A stretch of 64,000 nt of DNA from DAOQVR01 sp035341665 (GCA_035341665.1 DAOQVR010000004.1:1-64000), one strand, 5' to 3'. Shown: positions 18,177-26,939, counted from the first letter of the stretch. Notes: a model not told the origin generated them from the sequence alone. A program made the numbers and translations.

Positions 18177-18249
18177 TGGGCCCTGCAGGGATCGAACCTG
18201 CGACCAACCGGTTATGAGCCGGCCGCTCTGACCGCTGAGCTAAGGGCCC
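18177..18249 (-). tRNA. tRNA with CAU anticodon, most likely tRNA-Ile2
   Basis: A complete 73-base cloverleaf: acceptor stem GGGCCCT/AGGGCCC with discriminator A, D stem GCTC/GAGC, anticodon loop CTCATAA, T loop TTCGATC. A CAU anticodon can be Met or lysidine-modified Ile. The acceptor and variable-loop pattern (CCTTAGCTCAG, TTGGTCGC) looks like tRNA-Ile2. CCA is not encoded. Confidence 0.85.
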
Positions 18250-18255
18250 GGCAAG

Positions 18256-18326
18256 TTCGGGGGCGAGGCTTTGAACCTCGACTCAGGGTTCCAAAGACCC
18301 TTGTCCTGCCATTAGACGACCCCCGA
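18256..18326 (-). tRNA. tRNA-Gln (TTG anticodon)
   Basis: A 71-base cloverleaf: acceptor TCGGGGG/CCCCCGA with discriminator A, D stem GTCT/GGAC, anticodon stem AGGGT/ACCCT with loop CTTTGGA, T stem CGAGG/CCTCG. It lies 6 bases upstream of tRNA-Ile2, so both probably form one transcript. CCA is not encoded. Confidence 0.88.
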
Positions 18327-18340
18327 ATGTCGATGGGGGT

Positions 18341-18369
18341 ATTGTAGCACAGGGCAGAGAGGGGCGCAA
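18341..18369 (-). promoter_or_regulatory. Sigma70-type promoter for the tRNA pair
   Basis: On the minus strand, TTGCGC (18364-18369), 17 bases, TACAAT (18341-18346), placing the start about 8 bases before tRNA-Gln. Confidence 0.6.
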
Positions 18370-18394
18370 GCGAAGAGGTCCCTGTCAGCCCTCC

Positions 18395-19222
18395 TTAGCT
18401 CTTTCGGCAGACGATCAGGAAGTGCGCACTGGTGCCTACCACGGCCGGGTGCGTGCAGGTCTGGTAGTGAGTCTCCAGCCACACTTTCCAGCGCGCCTCA
18501 TTCCTGGCCAGCCGGTTCACCTTGGAAGCGAGAAGGGAGCCAAGCCCCTCGAGCCCGACCATCTCCACGATGGTCACGCCTTGAGCGCGAAAGGCCGCCG
18601 CCAGCTCCTCCGGCAAGAAAAAGTGGCAGGCCGTGAAACCAGAGTCCCCAGCGTAGTCGCCGGTGTCCCGCACCTGGGCAAAGTGCGGTAGCTCGATCTC
18701 GTGCTGGAACAGCGACAGCTCCAGAGCCAGGAGGGCAAGGCGCCCCATCACCGAGGCGGCCAACACGCCCCCCGGCTTGGTGACACGGACCAGCTCCGAG
18801 ACGGCCTTCGCCCTCTGGCCCGCATCCACCACGTGCGAGAGAGGCCCTCCCAGACAGAGAGTGGCATCGAACGTAGCGTCCCCGAACTGCGACAGGTCCA
18901 CGATCGAACCCTCTGTGATCGCGGCGACTTTGTCCTGGACGGAGGCCCTCCTTACCACACGCCGGGCAAAGTCCAGGTTGGCCGGCGTGAGGTCAAGCAG
19001 CACGACCTCAAATCCTCGGCGTGCCAGCTCGACCGTGTAGCGGCCGGGCCCCCCACCTGCATCCAGGACCCGCCCGGCAGGCGGCAGGTACTTCTGGAGG
19101 GAGTGCAGCGTGGTGTCATACTCCAAGCGATGGTACGCATCTTTGACCAGCCGCCGCCACTCCCCGCGGACGTTGGCGTCGTAGAATGCCTTCACCCTTG
19201 CCTGCGCCTGGCTAGTGTCCAT
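18395..19222 (-). CDS. SAM-dependent class I methyltransferase
   Basis: This 275-residue Rossmann methyltransferase has the SAM-binding motif I VLDAGGGPGRYT near residue 55, an acidic end of strand 2 (VVLLDLTPAN), and motif IV-like TLCLGGPLSHV. The acceptor is not predictable. GGAG precedes the ATG. Another class I methyltransferase of different sequence occurs at 33.5 kb. Confidence 0.8.
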   Translation of the reverse strand: MDTSQAQARVKAFYDANVRGEWRRLVKDAYHRLEYDTTLHSLQKYLPPAGRVLDAGGGPGRYTVELARRGFEVVLLDLTPANLDFARRVVRRASVQDKVAAITEGSIVDLSQFGDATFDATLCLGGPLSHVVDAGQRAKAVSELVRVTKPGGVLAASVMGRLALLALELSLFQHEIELPHFAQVRDTGDYAGDSGFTACHFFLPEELAAAFRAQGVTIVEMVGLEGLGSLLASKVNRLARNEARWKVWLETHYQTCTHPAVVGTSAHFLIVCRKS

Positions 19223-19382
19223 CTTCTCCTCGACCTAGTGTCTCCGCCAAGGCCAACCTCGACGCGGCAGACGGAGGCCAGTCCTGGTCGACGATCCTAT
19301 TGTACCACACCGTGTCACGCGGAAGAATCTCTGCGGATCTGAATAATGTCAAATAACTATGCAAGATTCTTTGCTCCACCCC

Positions 19383-19411
19383 TTGACAAAGATCGCATGA
19401 TATGCTATACT
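19383..19411 (+). promoter_or_regulatory. Near-consensus sigma70 promoter for the DUF2089-to-SHOCT operon
   Basis: TTGACA (19383-19388), 17 bases, TATACT (19406-19411). It predicts a leader of about 70 bases before the DUF2089 gene. Confidence 0.75.
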
Positions 19412-19490
19412 TCTCACATTCGGATAGGCTCGGCTGGCGAGTAGGCATGGCCGCCGAGCGCAACTGATCGCTCAGGAAGGAGATGCGCCA

Positions 19491-19865
19491 ATGTACCCTG
19501 TCATAGGCAAGTGCCCGGTGTGCGGTGACACGCTCAACGTGACCCGGCTCCATTGCCGGAACTGCGATACGTCGGTGGAGGGTCAGTTCTCCCTGGGCCG
19601 CTTCTACCGACTCTCACCCGACCAGCTCGCCTTTGTCGAGACCTTCATCCGCTGCGAGGGCAAGCTGAATCGCGTGCAGGATGAGCTCTCCATGTCGTAC
19701 CCCACCGCCCGTGCGCGCCTGACAGGCGTGATCCGGGCGCTGGGCTACGAGGTGGGAGACGACGAAGACGCCGCGCCCAGCGGCGTGCGCAAGACCGTCC
19801 TGGAGAAACTGGCTGCAGGCGAGATCGACTCCGAAGAGGCGGTCGGCCTGCTAAAGGGCAAGTAG
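19491..19865 (+). CDS. DUF2089 family protein
   Basis: The 124-residue protein has an N-terminal zinc ribbon (CPVCG and CRNCD), a helical HTH-like middle (LAFVETFIRCEGKLNRVQDEL..YPTARARL) that suggests DNA binding, and a C-terminal short helical module (about 95-124; VLEKLAAGEIDSEEAVGLL) of the SHOCT/LiaX-N type. AAGGAG lies before the ATG. It heads a tight run of genes in which three other products carry the same C- or N-terminal module. Inference: it may be the regulator of this operon. Confidence 0.8.
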   Translation: MYPVIGKCPVCGDTLNVTRLHCRNCDTSVEGQFSLGRFYRLSPDQLAFVETFIRCEGKLNRVQDELSMSYPTARARLTGVIRALGYEVGDDEDAAPSGVRKTVLEKLAAGEIDSEEAVGLLKGK

Positions 19866-19882
19866 CCAAAGAGGAGATACCC

Positions 19883-21328
19883 ATGTACGAGACCAAGATC
19901 GCGATAGAGGCAGGACAGGTACTCACCCTCAAGGAGCTGGCGGGCAATGCCAGGCTGGAGGGGTATGACGGGACTGAGGTCATAGCCCGCCTACCGAACG
20001 GCACTGCGGAGGACTTTGCGATCGAGAGTGCCGAAAATGGGCCCGCCGTCACAGTGCGGACCGACTGCGAGCTCCAGGTGCCGGCTGGTGTCCCAATCAC
20101 CCTGCGGCAGGCACAGGGCAATCTCAAGGCCGCCGAGCTGGCGACCCTCGACGCTGAACAGGTGCGCGGCAACTGCAGGCTCAGCGAGGTCGACCAGGTC
20201 ACGGTCGCCGAGGTGTACGGCAACCTGAAAGCGACAGAGGCAAAGAACCTCCGCGTTCTGGGCACCGTCTACGGCGACGTTTCCCTGGCCGAGATAGAGG
20301 CCGTGGACATCCAGAACACCCGAGGCAACCTGCGGGCCAGAGAAGTAGGCCGCCTGCGCGTTTCCCGCGTCGCAGGCAACCTGGTTGCGAAAGAGATCGG
20401 CGGCGCCCTGGAGGTTGACCAGGTGGGGGGAAACGCCGCTCTCAAAGAGATCGGCGGCATGGCCCGGCTGGACCAAGTAGCGGGCAACCTGTCGGCGAAG
20501 CATCTCGGCGGCGGGGCAAACGTCGCCCGCATCGGCGGCAACCTGGCCTTTGTTGGGATAGTGAGCATCGGCCGCACCTACCAGTTCAGAGCCGACGGGA
20601 ACGCTGCACTGCACCTCGAGGACGAGGCCGCCGCACACATCAGCCTGCAGGCGGGCGGGCACTTGCTCTCGACCCTTGCCCTGACCGGCGAAGAGCAAAC
20701 GGAAAAGAGCCTCAGCGGCCTGCTGAACGACGGGGGAGCCGAGCTCTCCGTCCATGCTGAAGGCAACCTCTTCATTGGCATCGGCGGGCACGCGGATCAC
20801 GAGGTCCCGGACGAAGTGGGGGCGCGCTTTGGCCAGGAGATGGGAGAGGTCCTCAGTACCTCCTTTGACGAGATGGGCCGGCAGATGGAAGCTTCGTTTG
20901 ACAACATCGGGCGGCAGGTCGAGTCCGAAGTCGAGGCCGCTCTCGGCCGGCTTCGCGTCAAGCTCGACGGGATGGACTGGGCCCGGATAGGCGGGCACGC
21001 ACAGGCATCCGTCGAGCGCGCGATGAGCCGGCTGGAGCAGGAGAGCGGTCGCCTTGCCGAGCGGATGGCCCACCACCAGGACAGGATCCGCCTCAGGGCG
21101 CAGCGTGAGGCGCTCCGGGTAGAGCGAGAGGCGATGCGCGCCCAGCGACACGAGCGCTCTGCGGTAGCCACGGGCGCGGCTGCCGTTGCGGCAACCGACG
21201 CCGAGGCAGCGCCGGAGGTCGGTGTCGAGCCAGACCTGGACCAGGAGCGCCTGACGATCCTGAAGATGGTCGAGCAAGGACAGATCACGCCGCAAGAAGC
21301 CGAGATGCTCCTCGAGGCGCTTGACTAG
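19883..21328 (+). CDS. Beta-helix-like repeat protein with C-terminal SHOCT-type module
   Basis: The 481-residue protein has no signal peptide. Residues about 10-270 consist of short repeats of the kind GNL(x)AxEIGG..VDQVGGN, suggesting a right-handed beta-solenoid related to bactofilin/DUF4097 shapes. A long charged helical region (about 300-430) rich in Arg/Glu follows. The last 30 residues (ERLTILKMVEQGQITPQEAE) are the same helical module as in its neighbours. GAGGAG precedes the ATG, 17 bases after the DUF2089 stop. Probable cytoplasmic scaffold or polymer; function unknown. Confidence 0.7.
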   Translation: MYETKIAIEAGQVLTLKELAGNARLEGYDGTEVIARLPNGTAEDFAIESAENGPAVTVRTDCELQVPAGVPITLRQAQGNLKAAELATLDAEQVRGNCRLSEVDQVTVAEVYGNLKATEAKNLRVLGTVYGDVSLAEIEAVDIQNTRGNLRAREVGRLRVSRVAGNLVAKEIGGALEVDQVGGNAALKEIGGMARLDQVAGNLSAKHLGGGANVARIGGNLAFVGIVSIGRTYQFRADGNAALHLEDEAAAHISLQAGGHLLSTLALTGEEQTEKSLSGLLNDGGAELSVHAEGNLFIGIGGHADHEVPDEVGARFGQEMGEVLSTSFDEMGRQMEASFDNIGRQVESEVEAALGRLRVKLDGMDWARIGGHAQASVERAMSRLEQESGRLAERMAHHQDRIRLRAQREALRVEREAMRAQRHERSAVATGAAAVAATDAEAAPEVGVEPDLDQERLTILKMVEQGQITPQEAEMLLEALD

Positions 21329-21386
21329 ACACCCGCAGGTGCGGTGCTCCCTGCAGGCGCGCCGCACTCGCTACCGGAGATGCCGA

Positions 21387-22406
21387 GTGGTCCTGAGTTT
21401 CGTATCTGAGGGTGAAGCCCGTGGAGGCGTCCGGGAGGTGGATCCCGGCCGCGACCTGGGGGTGGTGGCCGGGCTGATCGCCCAGGGCTTCTCTGCGGAG
21501 ATGGACGACCGCGCGGCCGCGTCGCTGCGCGAGATGCGCCGCCTGGCCCGACTCTGGCCCTGGATCGGTTGGCTGGCCGAGGCCGACCCGATACTCCGCG
21601 AGAGCCTCAGTGGGTTTGTGTGGGAGGAGCCGGCCCAGGGCGAGCGAGGCCTCCAGGTGGTGGCCAATGTGAGCCTAACCCCGGCACCTGGAGCGCGTGG
21701 CTGGTCCATCATCTGCAACGTGGTCACCCATCCTGAATACCGCCGGTCGGGCATCGCGCGACGGCTCACCGTGACCGCGATCGAGGCCGCGCGCGAGCGT
21801 GGCGGTGAGGGCATCCTGTTGCAGGTGTATGCGGCAAACGAGCCGGCGCGCCGCCTCTATACCCAGCTCGGATTTCTCGATGTCGCGGGCGAGATCGACC
21901 TGGAGGCGGATCGGGCAACAGCAAACCGTGAGGTGGAGGCTCCGGGGTACGCCATCCGGCGCCTGCGCCTCTCCGACGGAGCCAAAGCCCTGGCCCTTGC
22001 TCGGAGCGCCACGCCCGAGCCCATGCAGTGGATGGTGCCGGTGCGGCCCGCCGAGTACCAGCCCGATGCGCTGACGGCCCTCGAGGCCTGGCTGTCGGGC
22101 TTCGTTGCGGGCCGGCGCGCCCACCGACTGGGGGCGTTCCAGGGGGAGCGATTGGCGGGCATGCTGACACTGCACTCCGTCCGCAGTGGGCCCGCTCACC
22201 GCCTCGGCCTCTTCGTAGACGTGCAGGACCGCGGCCGCGTCGAAGAGGCGCTGTTGAGCCGGGCGATGCGGCTCCTCACAGACAGGCCGGCTCTGCCGGT
22301 GTCGGCGACTGCTTTCCAAGACCACCCCGAAGCCGTCGAGGGACTTCACAGGCTGGGCTTCCGCGAGCGGCGGACCCTCTTGGTCATGAGGAAAACCCTT
22401 CGATGA
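21387..22406 (+). CDS. Tandem GNAT-type N-acetyltransferase
   Basis: The protein has 339 residues from the GTG at 21387, which has GGAG about 8 bases upstream; an ATG at 21321 in the same frame would overlap the previous gene and read through a palindrome. The first GNAT domain is intact in its acetyl-CoA loop (HPEYRRSGIARRL, then NEPARRLYTQLGF). The second half has the GNAT outline but no clear Q/RxxGxG/A loop, so it is probably non-catalytic. It overlaps the MFS gene by ATGA. Confidence 0.75.
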   Translation: MVLSFVSEGEARGGVREVDPGRDLGVVAGLIAQGFSAEMDDRAAASLREMRRLARLWPWIGWLAEADPILRESLSGFVWEEPAQGERGLQVVANVSLTPAPGARGWSIICNVVTHPEYRRSGIARRLTVTAIEAARERGGEGILLQVYAANEPARRLYTQLGFLDVAGEIDLEADRATANREVEAPGYAIRRLRLSDGAKALALARSATPEPMQWMVPVRPAEYQPDALTALEAWLSGFVAGRRAHRLGAFQGERLAGMLTLHSVRSGPAHRLGLFVDVQDRGRVEEALLSRAMRLLTDRPALPVSATAFQDHPEAVEGLHRLGFRERRTLLVMRKTLR

Positions 22407-23788
22407 ACGCCGACATGAACCGATCCGCCTACCACCGCCTCTTCCGCAACCGGAGCTTTGTGGCGCTGTGGCTCGGCCAGACCATCTCCTTTATCGGCGA
22501 CTACTTCTACTGGCTGGCGATCCCCATCATGGTAGAGAAGCTGACCGGCTCAGCCCTTCAGGTGGGGCTCTCGATGATGTCAAGCGCGCTGCCCGTGCTC
22601 CTGCTGGGGCCGGTGGCAGGGGTATATGTCGACCGGTGGGACCGGAAACGCACGATGATCGTGGCCGACCTACTCCGGGCAGTCCTGGTATTGGCGTGCC
22701 TCTTCGTGCGGAGCAGCGACCAGGTCTGGATCTACTACCTGGTTGCCTTTGCGATGTCGTGCATCAGCCGCTTCTTCTTCCCTGCTCGCGGCGCGGCTCT
22801 TCCGCTGATCGTATCCGACAGCGGTGACCTGCTGGCCGCCAACGGGCTGATGCAGATCGTCGAGACCGTTGGGCTGTTGGCAGGGCCCGCGCTCGCCGGG
22901 TTCACGATCGGCATCTGGGGCTCGGGTGCGGCCTTCGTGGTTGACTCGGCCAGTTTCGTGGTCTCGGCTGCAGCCATCCTGCTGGTGGTGGTGCCCAGGG
23001 CAACCACAGGACGGCCGGAGGCGGCGGGCAGGGGCGGCAGCCTGGGCGCCATATGGGGCGAGATGCGCCAGGGACTCCGCGCCCTCTTCGACAGCCGGGT
23101 CATGGTAGGAATCCTGCTCTGCCTCTCCGTCGTGCAGCTGGGCATGGGGGCGGTGAACGCAATCTGGGTCCCCTTCATGCAGCGCACCTTTGGCCTCGGC
23201 CCCGAGGGGCTGGGAGCCGTGGACACGGCGCAGGGCATCGGCATGGCCGTGGGTGGCCTTCTGCTGGGGATGATAGTCACTCGCATGAGCAAAAAGAACA
23301 TGGCCTCATGGGGCATCCTCATCCTGGGCATCCTGATTGCACTCATCGGCGTCGCGCCCGCCTGGTCCCTGGCGGGATTCCGCGGACAGCAGGCAGCGGC
23401 CGCGGTCGCCGAAATGAGCGTGGGGCAGCGGTTGACCTACATGCCAGTGATGCTGCTCCTCTACAGCGTTCTGCTGGGCATCGTCCTGGTGCCTGCCCAG
23501 TCTGCCCTCATCACGACGATGCAGTTGGCGGTGCCCGACCTCAAGCGAGGACGGGTAGCCGGGGCGCTGAACGCGCTGACGACGGCCGCGACGCTCCTAT
23601 CCATGGCAACCGCTTCTTCTCTGGGCGAGGTGGTCAAGCTCGGAGCGATCTACGTCGCGGCAGGTGCCATTGTTGCGGCTGCCGGAGTGGTAGGCTTCTT
23701 CGTGTTGCAGGAGGCGACGCCAGCGCAGTCCGAAGCGGCTGCGCCCGCCATGGGTGAGGCCGTTCAGCGGGCCGCCGCGGGCGAGTAG
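22403..23788 (+). CDS. MFS transporter
   Basis: A 461-residue major facilitator with about 12 membrane helices, beginning FRNRSFVALWLGQTISFIGDYFYW as in the MFS_3/enterobactin-exporter-like group. The loop-2/3 motif reads GPVAGVYVDRWDRKRTM. The central loop carries RATTGRPEAAGRGG. ATGA overlap with the GNAT gene implies coupled translation. It is probably a drug or metabolite exporter; the substrate is unknown. Pairing with an acetyltransferase could mean export and detoxification of the same compound. Confidence 0.85.
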   Translation: MNADMNRSAYHRLFRNRSFVALWLGQTISFIGDYFYWLAIPIMVEKLTGSALQVGLSMMSSALPVLLLGPVAGVYVDRWDRKRTMIVADLLRAVLVLACLFVRSSDQVWIYYLVAFAMSCISRFFFPARGAALPLIVSDSGDLLAANGLMQIVETVGLLAGPALAGFTIGIWGSGAAFVVDSASFVVSAAAILLVVVPRATTGRPEAAGRGGSLGAIWGEMRQGLRALFDSRVMVGILLCLSVVQLGMGAVNAIWVPFMQRTFGLGPEGLGAVDTAQGIGMAVGGLLLGMIVTRMSKKNMASWGILILGILIALIGVAPAWSLAGFRGQQAAAAVAEMSVGQRLTYMPVMLLLYSVLLGIVLVPAQSALITTMQLAVPDLKRGRVAGALNALTTAATLLSMATASSLGEVVKLGAIYVAAGAIVAAAGVVGFFVLQEATPAQSEAAAPAMGEAVQRAAAGE

Positions 23789-23816
23789 ACTTGGAGCTAA
23801 GAAGGTGAGGAATAGC

Positions 23817-24410
23817 ATGGAGAATGACCGCATGCAGGTCCTTCAGCGGCTGGAGGCCGGGGAGATCGATGCCGCAACCGCACTGAGGCTCCTCAAGGAG
23901 ATTGAGCCGGTCGGGGTCGAGGCCGGACCGCTGGAGCAGCCGGAGGATGGAGAGACCATCACTGCGGCGCGGGCGGGCGGGCAACCGCCCAATCACTGGG
24001 CCAGGTTCTGGCTCTTCCCGCTCGCCGCTGCCGGCATCCTCCTGGCGGTCGGAGGGCTGATCCTGTTCTTCGTCCTGCTCACCGGCGCGGCTCGCGGCTG
24101 GCGGGTGTGCGGCTGGCTGCCGCTCACTCTTGGCGTCCTTGGAGTGCTCTTTGCCTTGTGGAGCCGCAGCGCCAAGTGGCTGCATGTCCGGGTGCAGGAG
24201 AAGCACGGCAAACGGATCGCCATCAGCTTTCCAGTGCCCCTGACGCTGGTCGCCTGGATCCTGCGAGTCGTGGGACCCTTTGTCCCGCAGCTGCGGGAAA
24301 CGGGCGCGGACGAGATGATCCTGGCCTTCCGCGACACTGGACGGGACGAGCCACTACACCTGCAGGTGGACGACGAAGACGGCGAACACGTCGAGATCTA
24401 TGTCGGGTAG
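23817..24410 (+). CDS. SHOCT-module membrane protein
   Basis: The 197-residue protein has an N-terminal helical module (1-32, DRMQVLQRLEAGEIDAATALRLL), then two membrane helices (about 62-85 and 95-115), then a cytoplasmic-type domain ending DDEDGEHVEIYVG. That acidic ending is repeated in the next gene's product (EDGERVEIYIE). The ATG at 23817 is preferred because GGTGAGG lies upstream; the in-frame ATG at 23754 overlaps the MFS gene. Function unknown. Confidence 0.7.
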   Translation: MENDRMQVLQRLEAGEIDAATALRLLKEIEPVGVEAGPLEQPEDGETITAARAGGQPPNHWARFWLFPLAAAGILLAVGGLILFFVLLTGAARGWRVCGWLPLTLGVLGVLFALWSRSAKWLHVRVQEKHGKRIAISFPVPLTLVAWILRVVGPFVPQLRETGADEMILAFRDTGRDEPLHLQVDDEDGEHVEIYVG

Positions 24411-24488
24411 GCCGGGGCGGCAGGGTAGGCTCCCAACCCCAACCTTCTTCGCTGAAGCGGCGAGGGAAGACAACAAAGGAGAACCGAG

Positions 24489-24872
24489 ATGACAACCACA
24501 GAAGAGAGGATGCAGATCCTGAGCATGGTAGCCGAGGGCAAGATCACGGCCGAAGAGGGCGCCAAGCTGCTCGCGGCGCTGGAGCCCGAGAAGAAGGGCA
24601 AGCCGGTCGTACGTGCCCCCGAGCCGCCGACCGAGCCGCGCTGGTTCCGAGTGAGGGTAACCGACCTGCACACGGGCAAGGCCAAGGTGTCGGTCAACCT
24701 GCCCTTTGGGCTGGTCGACGTCGGGATGCGCATGGGCGCGCGCTTTGCACCGGAGCTAGAGAACATCGACATGGCACAGATCGTCGAGCAGGTCAAAGCC
24801 GGCGGCCAGGGAAAGATGGTCGAGGTCGAGGACGAAGAAGACGGCGAGCGGGTCGAGATCTACATTGAGTAG
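24489..24872 (+). CDS. Small SHOCT-module protein
   Basis: The 127-residue soluble protein has an N-terminal module ERMQILSMVAEGKITAEEGA (6-25), followed by a domain (RWFRVRVTDLHTGKAKVSVNLP) and an acidic tail like that of its neighbour. It looks like a soluble form of the preceding membrane protein. AAAGGAG precedes the ATG. It is the last gene of the operon-like run. Confidence 0.7.
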   Translation: MTTTEERMQILSMVAEGKITAEEGAKLLAALEPEKKGKPVVRAPEPPTEPRWFRVRVTDLHTGKAKVSVNLPFGLVDVGMRMGARFAPELENIDMAQIVEQVKAGGQGKMVEVEDEEDGERVEIYIE

Positions 24873-24874
24873 GT

Positions 24875-24915
24875 GTCGGGTACGGCGCGCTGCTCCGCAA
24901 CGCGCCGTACCCGAC
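24875..24915 (+). terminator. Hairpin after the SHOCT operon
   Basis: A perfect 15-bp inverted repeat (24875-24889 with 24901-24915) begins 3 bases after the last stop codon. It has no T-run and could act for both convergent transcripts. Confidence 0.6.
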
Positions 24916-25004
24916 CGCATGCATGGCGGGCGAGCCAGCAGAGCGCGAGGTTTGCCCCTTCCGACCATGCGGGCCGGAAGGCTACCACGTCGGTCGATTA
25001 CTTC

Positions 25005-25328
25005 TCAGGCGGCATGGGTGGAGCGGGCGTGCTTGTTGCGCTGGACGATGGCCAGGATGACGCCCGCAATCGAAGCGAGCGAGCCGACCGCGGCGGCCGC
25101 AATCAGAATGACCCTGCGGTACTGCTGAAAGAGGGGCGCAGCGCGCCGGGGGTAAGGCCGGCCGGCTTCCGCCGCCAGTTCCCTGCGCACGCGCTCGCGC
25201 ACCACGGCTGAGGGCCGAACCGGTACCAGCAGCCTCTGCAGCTCCCCGGCGAGGCCCAGTAGGGCTTCTGCCCGCTCCTCTTGGCTCAGTCCGCGGTCGA
25301 CAGACCAATATGGTGAACCCACAATCAT
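25005..25328 (-). CDS. Single-pass membrane protein, probable partner of the ECF sigma factor
   Basis: A 107-residue protein with a cytoplasmic helical region (1-70) and one membrane helix (about 78-98). The size, topology and position directly downstream of a sigma factor gene suggest an anti-sigma or signal-linked protein, but no zinc anti-sigma HxxxCxxC motif is present, so this is inference. The ATG at 25328 follows a G-rich ribosome site; a GTG four codons upstream is possible. Confidence 0.55.
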   Translation of the reverse strand: MIVGSPYWSVDRGLSQEERAEALLGLAGELQRLLVPVRPSAVVRERVRRELAAEAGRPYPRRAAPLFQQYRRVILIAAAAVGSLASIAGVILAIVQRNKHARSTHAA

Positions 25329-25468
25329 CCTCTCCCCCACCGGCCCGCGCCGGCGGCAGTGTACAGAAGGCAGTCGCTCCTGGCGTACCCACTCCCTCCG
25401 GCGCGCCCAGCAACTGCGGGAGCCCGACCCGGATGCACCATCCCCGGCACCGCTCGCGGCTGGCCCCG

Positions 25469-26029
25469 CTACGCCTCCAGGCCCAGGGACTCCAGCTCCT
25501 CCCGGAGGGATAGGAGGGTTCTGTGATAGAGCGACTTGATCGCTCCCTCGGAGCGCCCCAGCAGCTCGCCTATCTGCGAGTTCGGCAGCTGCTCTACGAA
25601 CTTGAAGATTAGCAACTCCTGCCGCTCGGCTGGGAGCCGACGGATGGCACTGAGCAGCAGGGCCCGCCGCTCATTGCTGGCTGCCCTCTGGTAGGGACTC
25701 TCCTCCCGGGCGGCACCTCGCTCCACCGATTCGTCGAGCGCAACCGTCTGGCGGCGGCTCTCGTCGCGATGCCAGTTTGCCACGGCATTGTGCGCGATGC
25801 GGTACAGCCAGGAGGCAAAGGGTGGCCCTCTGTGCTCGTAGCGACAAATGCTCCTCAGTGCCTGCAAGAACACCTGGGCCGTCAGGTCCTCGGCATCGTG
25901 GTGGCTGCCCGTCCGGTAATAGACGTAGCTATAGATCCTGTCAACGTGCCGTTCGTATAGGAGACCGAAGGCTTCCGGATCCGACTTGGCCCTGTCGACC
26001 AAGTCCCTGTCGTCGACCGAATCGCTCAC
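25469..26029 (-). CDS. ECF-type RNA polymerase sigma factor
   Basis: The 186-residue protein has region 2 (LYERHVDRIYSYVYYRTGSHHDAEDLTAQVFLQAL) and region 4 with a helix-turn-helix (QIGELLGRSEGAIKSLYHRTL). The GTG at 26029 has GAGGTG 7 bases upstream and begins at the right place for region 2; the longer in-frame ORF would start upstream of the promoter. Its own promoter is the ordinary vegetative type, not an obvious ECF site. Target genes are unknown. Confidence 0.88.
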   Translation of the reverse strand: MSDSVDDRDLVDRAKSDPEAFGLLYERHVDRIYSYVYYRTGSHHDAEDLTAQVFLQALRSICRYEHRGPPFASWLYRIAHNAVANWHRDESRRQTVALDESVERGAAREESPYQRAASNERRALLLSAIRRLPAERQELLIFKFVEQLPNSQIGELLGRSEGAIKSLYHRTLLSLREELESLGLEA

Positions 26030-26099
26030 CAGGAACACCTCGCAAGCATCCGCCGGTCTCGAATAGGAGAACACCGGCAGACGGGTTTGGTTGCGCGTG

Positions 26100-26128
26100 A
26101 GTATAGCAGAGTGGGCGGCAACGGTCAA
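26100..26128 (-). promoter_or_regulatory. Sigma70-type promoter for the ECF sigma gene
   Basis: On the minus strand, TTGACC (26123-26128), 17 bases, TATACT (26100-26105). The predicted leader is about 65 bases. Confidence 0.6.
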
Positions 26129-26134
26129 GTCGGG

Positions 26135-26140
26135 TATAAT
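26135..26140 (+). promoter_or_regulatory. Perfect -10 element for the divergent SpoIIE-type phosphatase gene
   Basis: TATAAT at 26135-26140 points rightward; the -35 region at 17 bases (TGGGCG) is poor. The site interleaves with the divergent sigma-gene promoter, so the two may be co-controlled. Confidence 0.45.
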
Positions 26141-26196
26141 CGGCCCAAACCGCACCTCGGCCCCTGGTGCAGGGCAAAGGGTGCGGGGGAGGTCCG

Positions 26197-26931
26197 ATGG
26201 AGCCTGTCACGGACCTGGAGATCCAGGTAGCCGTTGCCAAGGTGAGCAAGTATGCCGTCCGCGAGAGCGGTGACACCGTGGAGCTGATCGAGCGGCCCCA
26301 CGGAGGACTGTCGCTCGTCATGGTCGACGGTCAGCGCAGCGGCCGCTCGGCAAAAGCGATCAGCAACAGCGTGGCACGCAAAGCCGTCTCGCTGCTGGCC
26401 GACGGTGTGCGTGACGGCGCCGCGGCACGCGCCGCGCACGACTACCTGCGCACCCTGCGCTCTGGCCAGGTCTCGGCCACTCTCAACATACTCTCCGCCG
26501 ACTTGGTGACACGCACCTTGGTCGTCTCACGGAACAGCCACTGCCCTATCATCGTGGTGCGCGGCCCGGAGCGCGCGGTGCAGACCCTGGACGAGCCCTG
26601 CGAGGCCATCGGAATCTACCCGCGAACCCGACCGGTCATCCACGAGCTGGCGATCGAAGCCGGTCTGCACGTGATCCTCTTCACGGATGGCGTGCTGCTT
26701 GCCGGCGAGCGGTACGGCGAGAGACTGGACGTCCCGGCCTTTGCGCACCAAGTGCTGCAAGATGACACCGGTGCACGGATCGCCCGTACACTGGCCGACC
26801 GGCTGCTCGAGCGCTGCCTGGACCTGGAGCGCGGCAGACCGGGGGATGACGTCAGCGTGGTTGTTGCCTCCGTCGTTCCACGGCAAGCCGGCGACGACGT
26901 TCGGCGGGTCTCGGTACGCTTTCCGATCTGA
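26197..26931 (+). CDS. SpoIIE/PP2C-type serine phosphatase
   Basis: The 244-residue stand-alone phosphatase domain carries the metal-binding Asp set: VDGQ near residue 53, FTDGV near 166 and GDDVSV near 218. It lacks sensory domains. The ATG at 26197 has GGAGG 5 bases upstream. Phosphatases of this type often act on anti-anti-sigma proteins; here it is divergent from an ECF sigma gene, so a shared stress pathway is possible but not shown. Confidence 0.8.
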   Translation: MEPVTDLEIQVAVAKVSKYAVRESGDTVELIERPHGGLSLVMVDGQRSGRSAKAISNSVARKAVSLLADGVRDGAAARAAHDYLRTLRSGQVSATLNILSADLVTRTLVVSRNSHCPIIVVRGPERAVQTLDEPCEAIGIYPRTRPVIHELAIEAGLHVILFTDGVLLAGERYGERLDVPAFAHQVLQDDTGARIARTLADRLLERCLDLERGRPGDDVSVVVASVVPRQAGDDVRRVSVRFPI

Positions 26932-26939
26932 GGTGTGCG

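Noticed and set aside
19991..21367. 458-codon minus-strand frame opposite the solenoid protein
   Set aside because: Shadow frame; the plus-strand gene has a promoter, ribosome sites and repeat structure.
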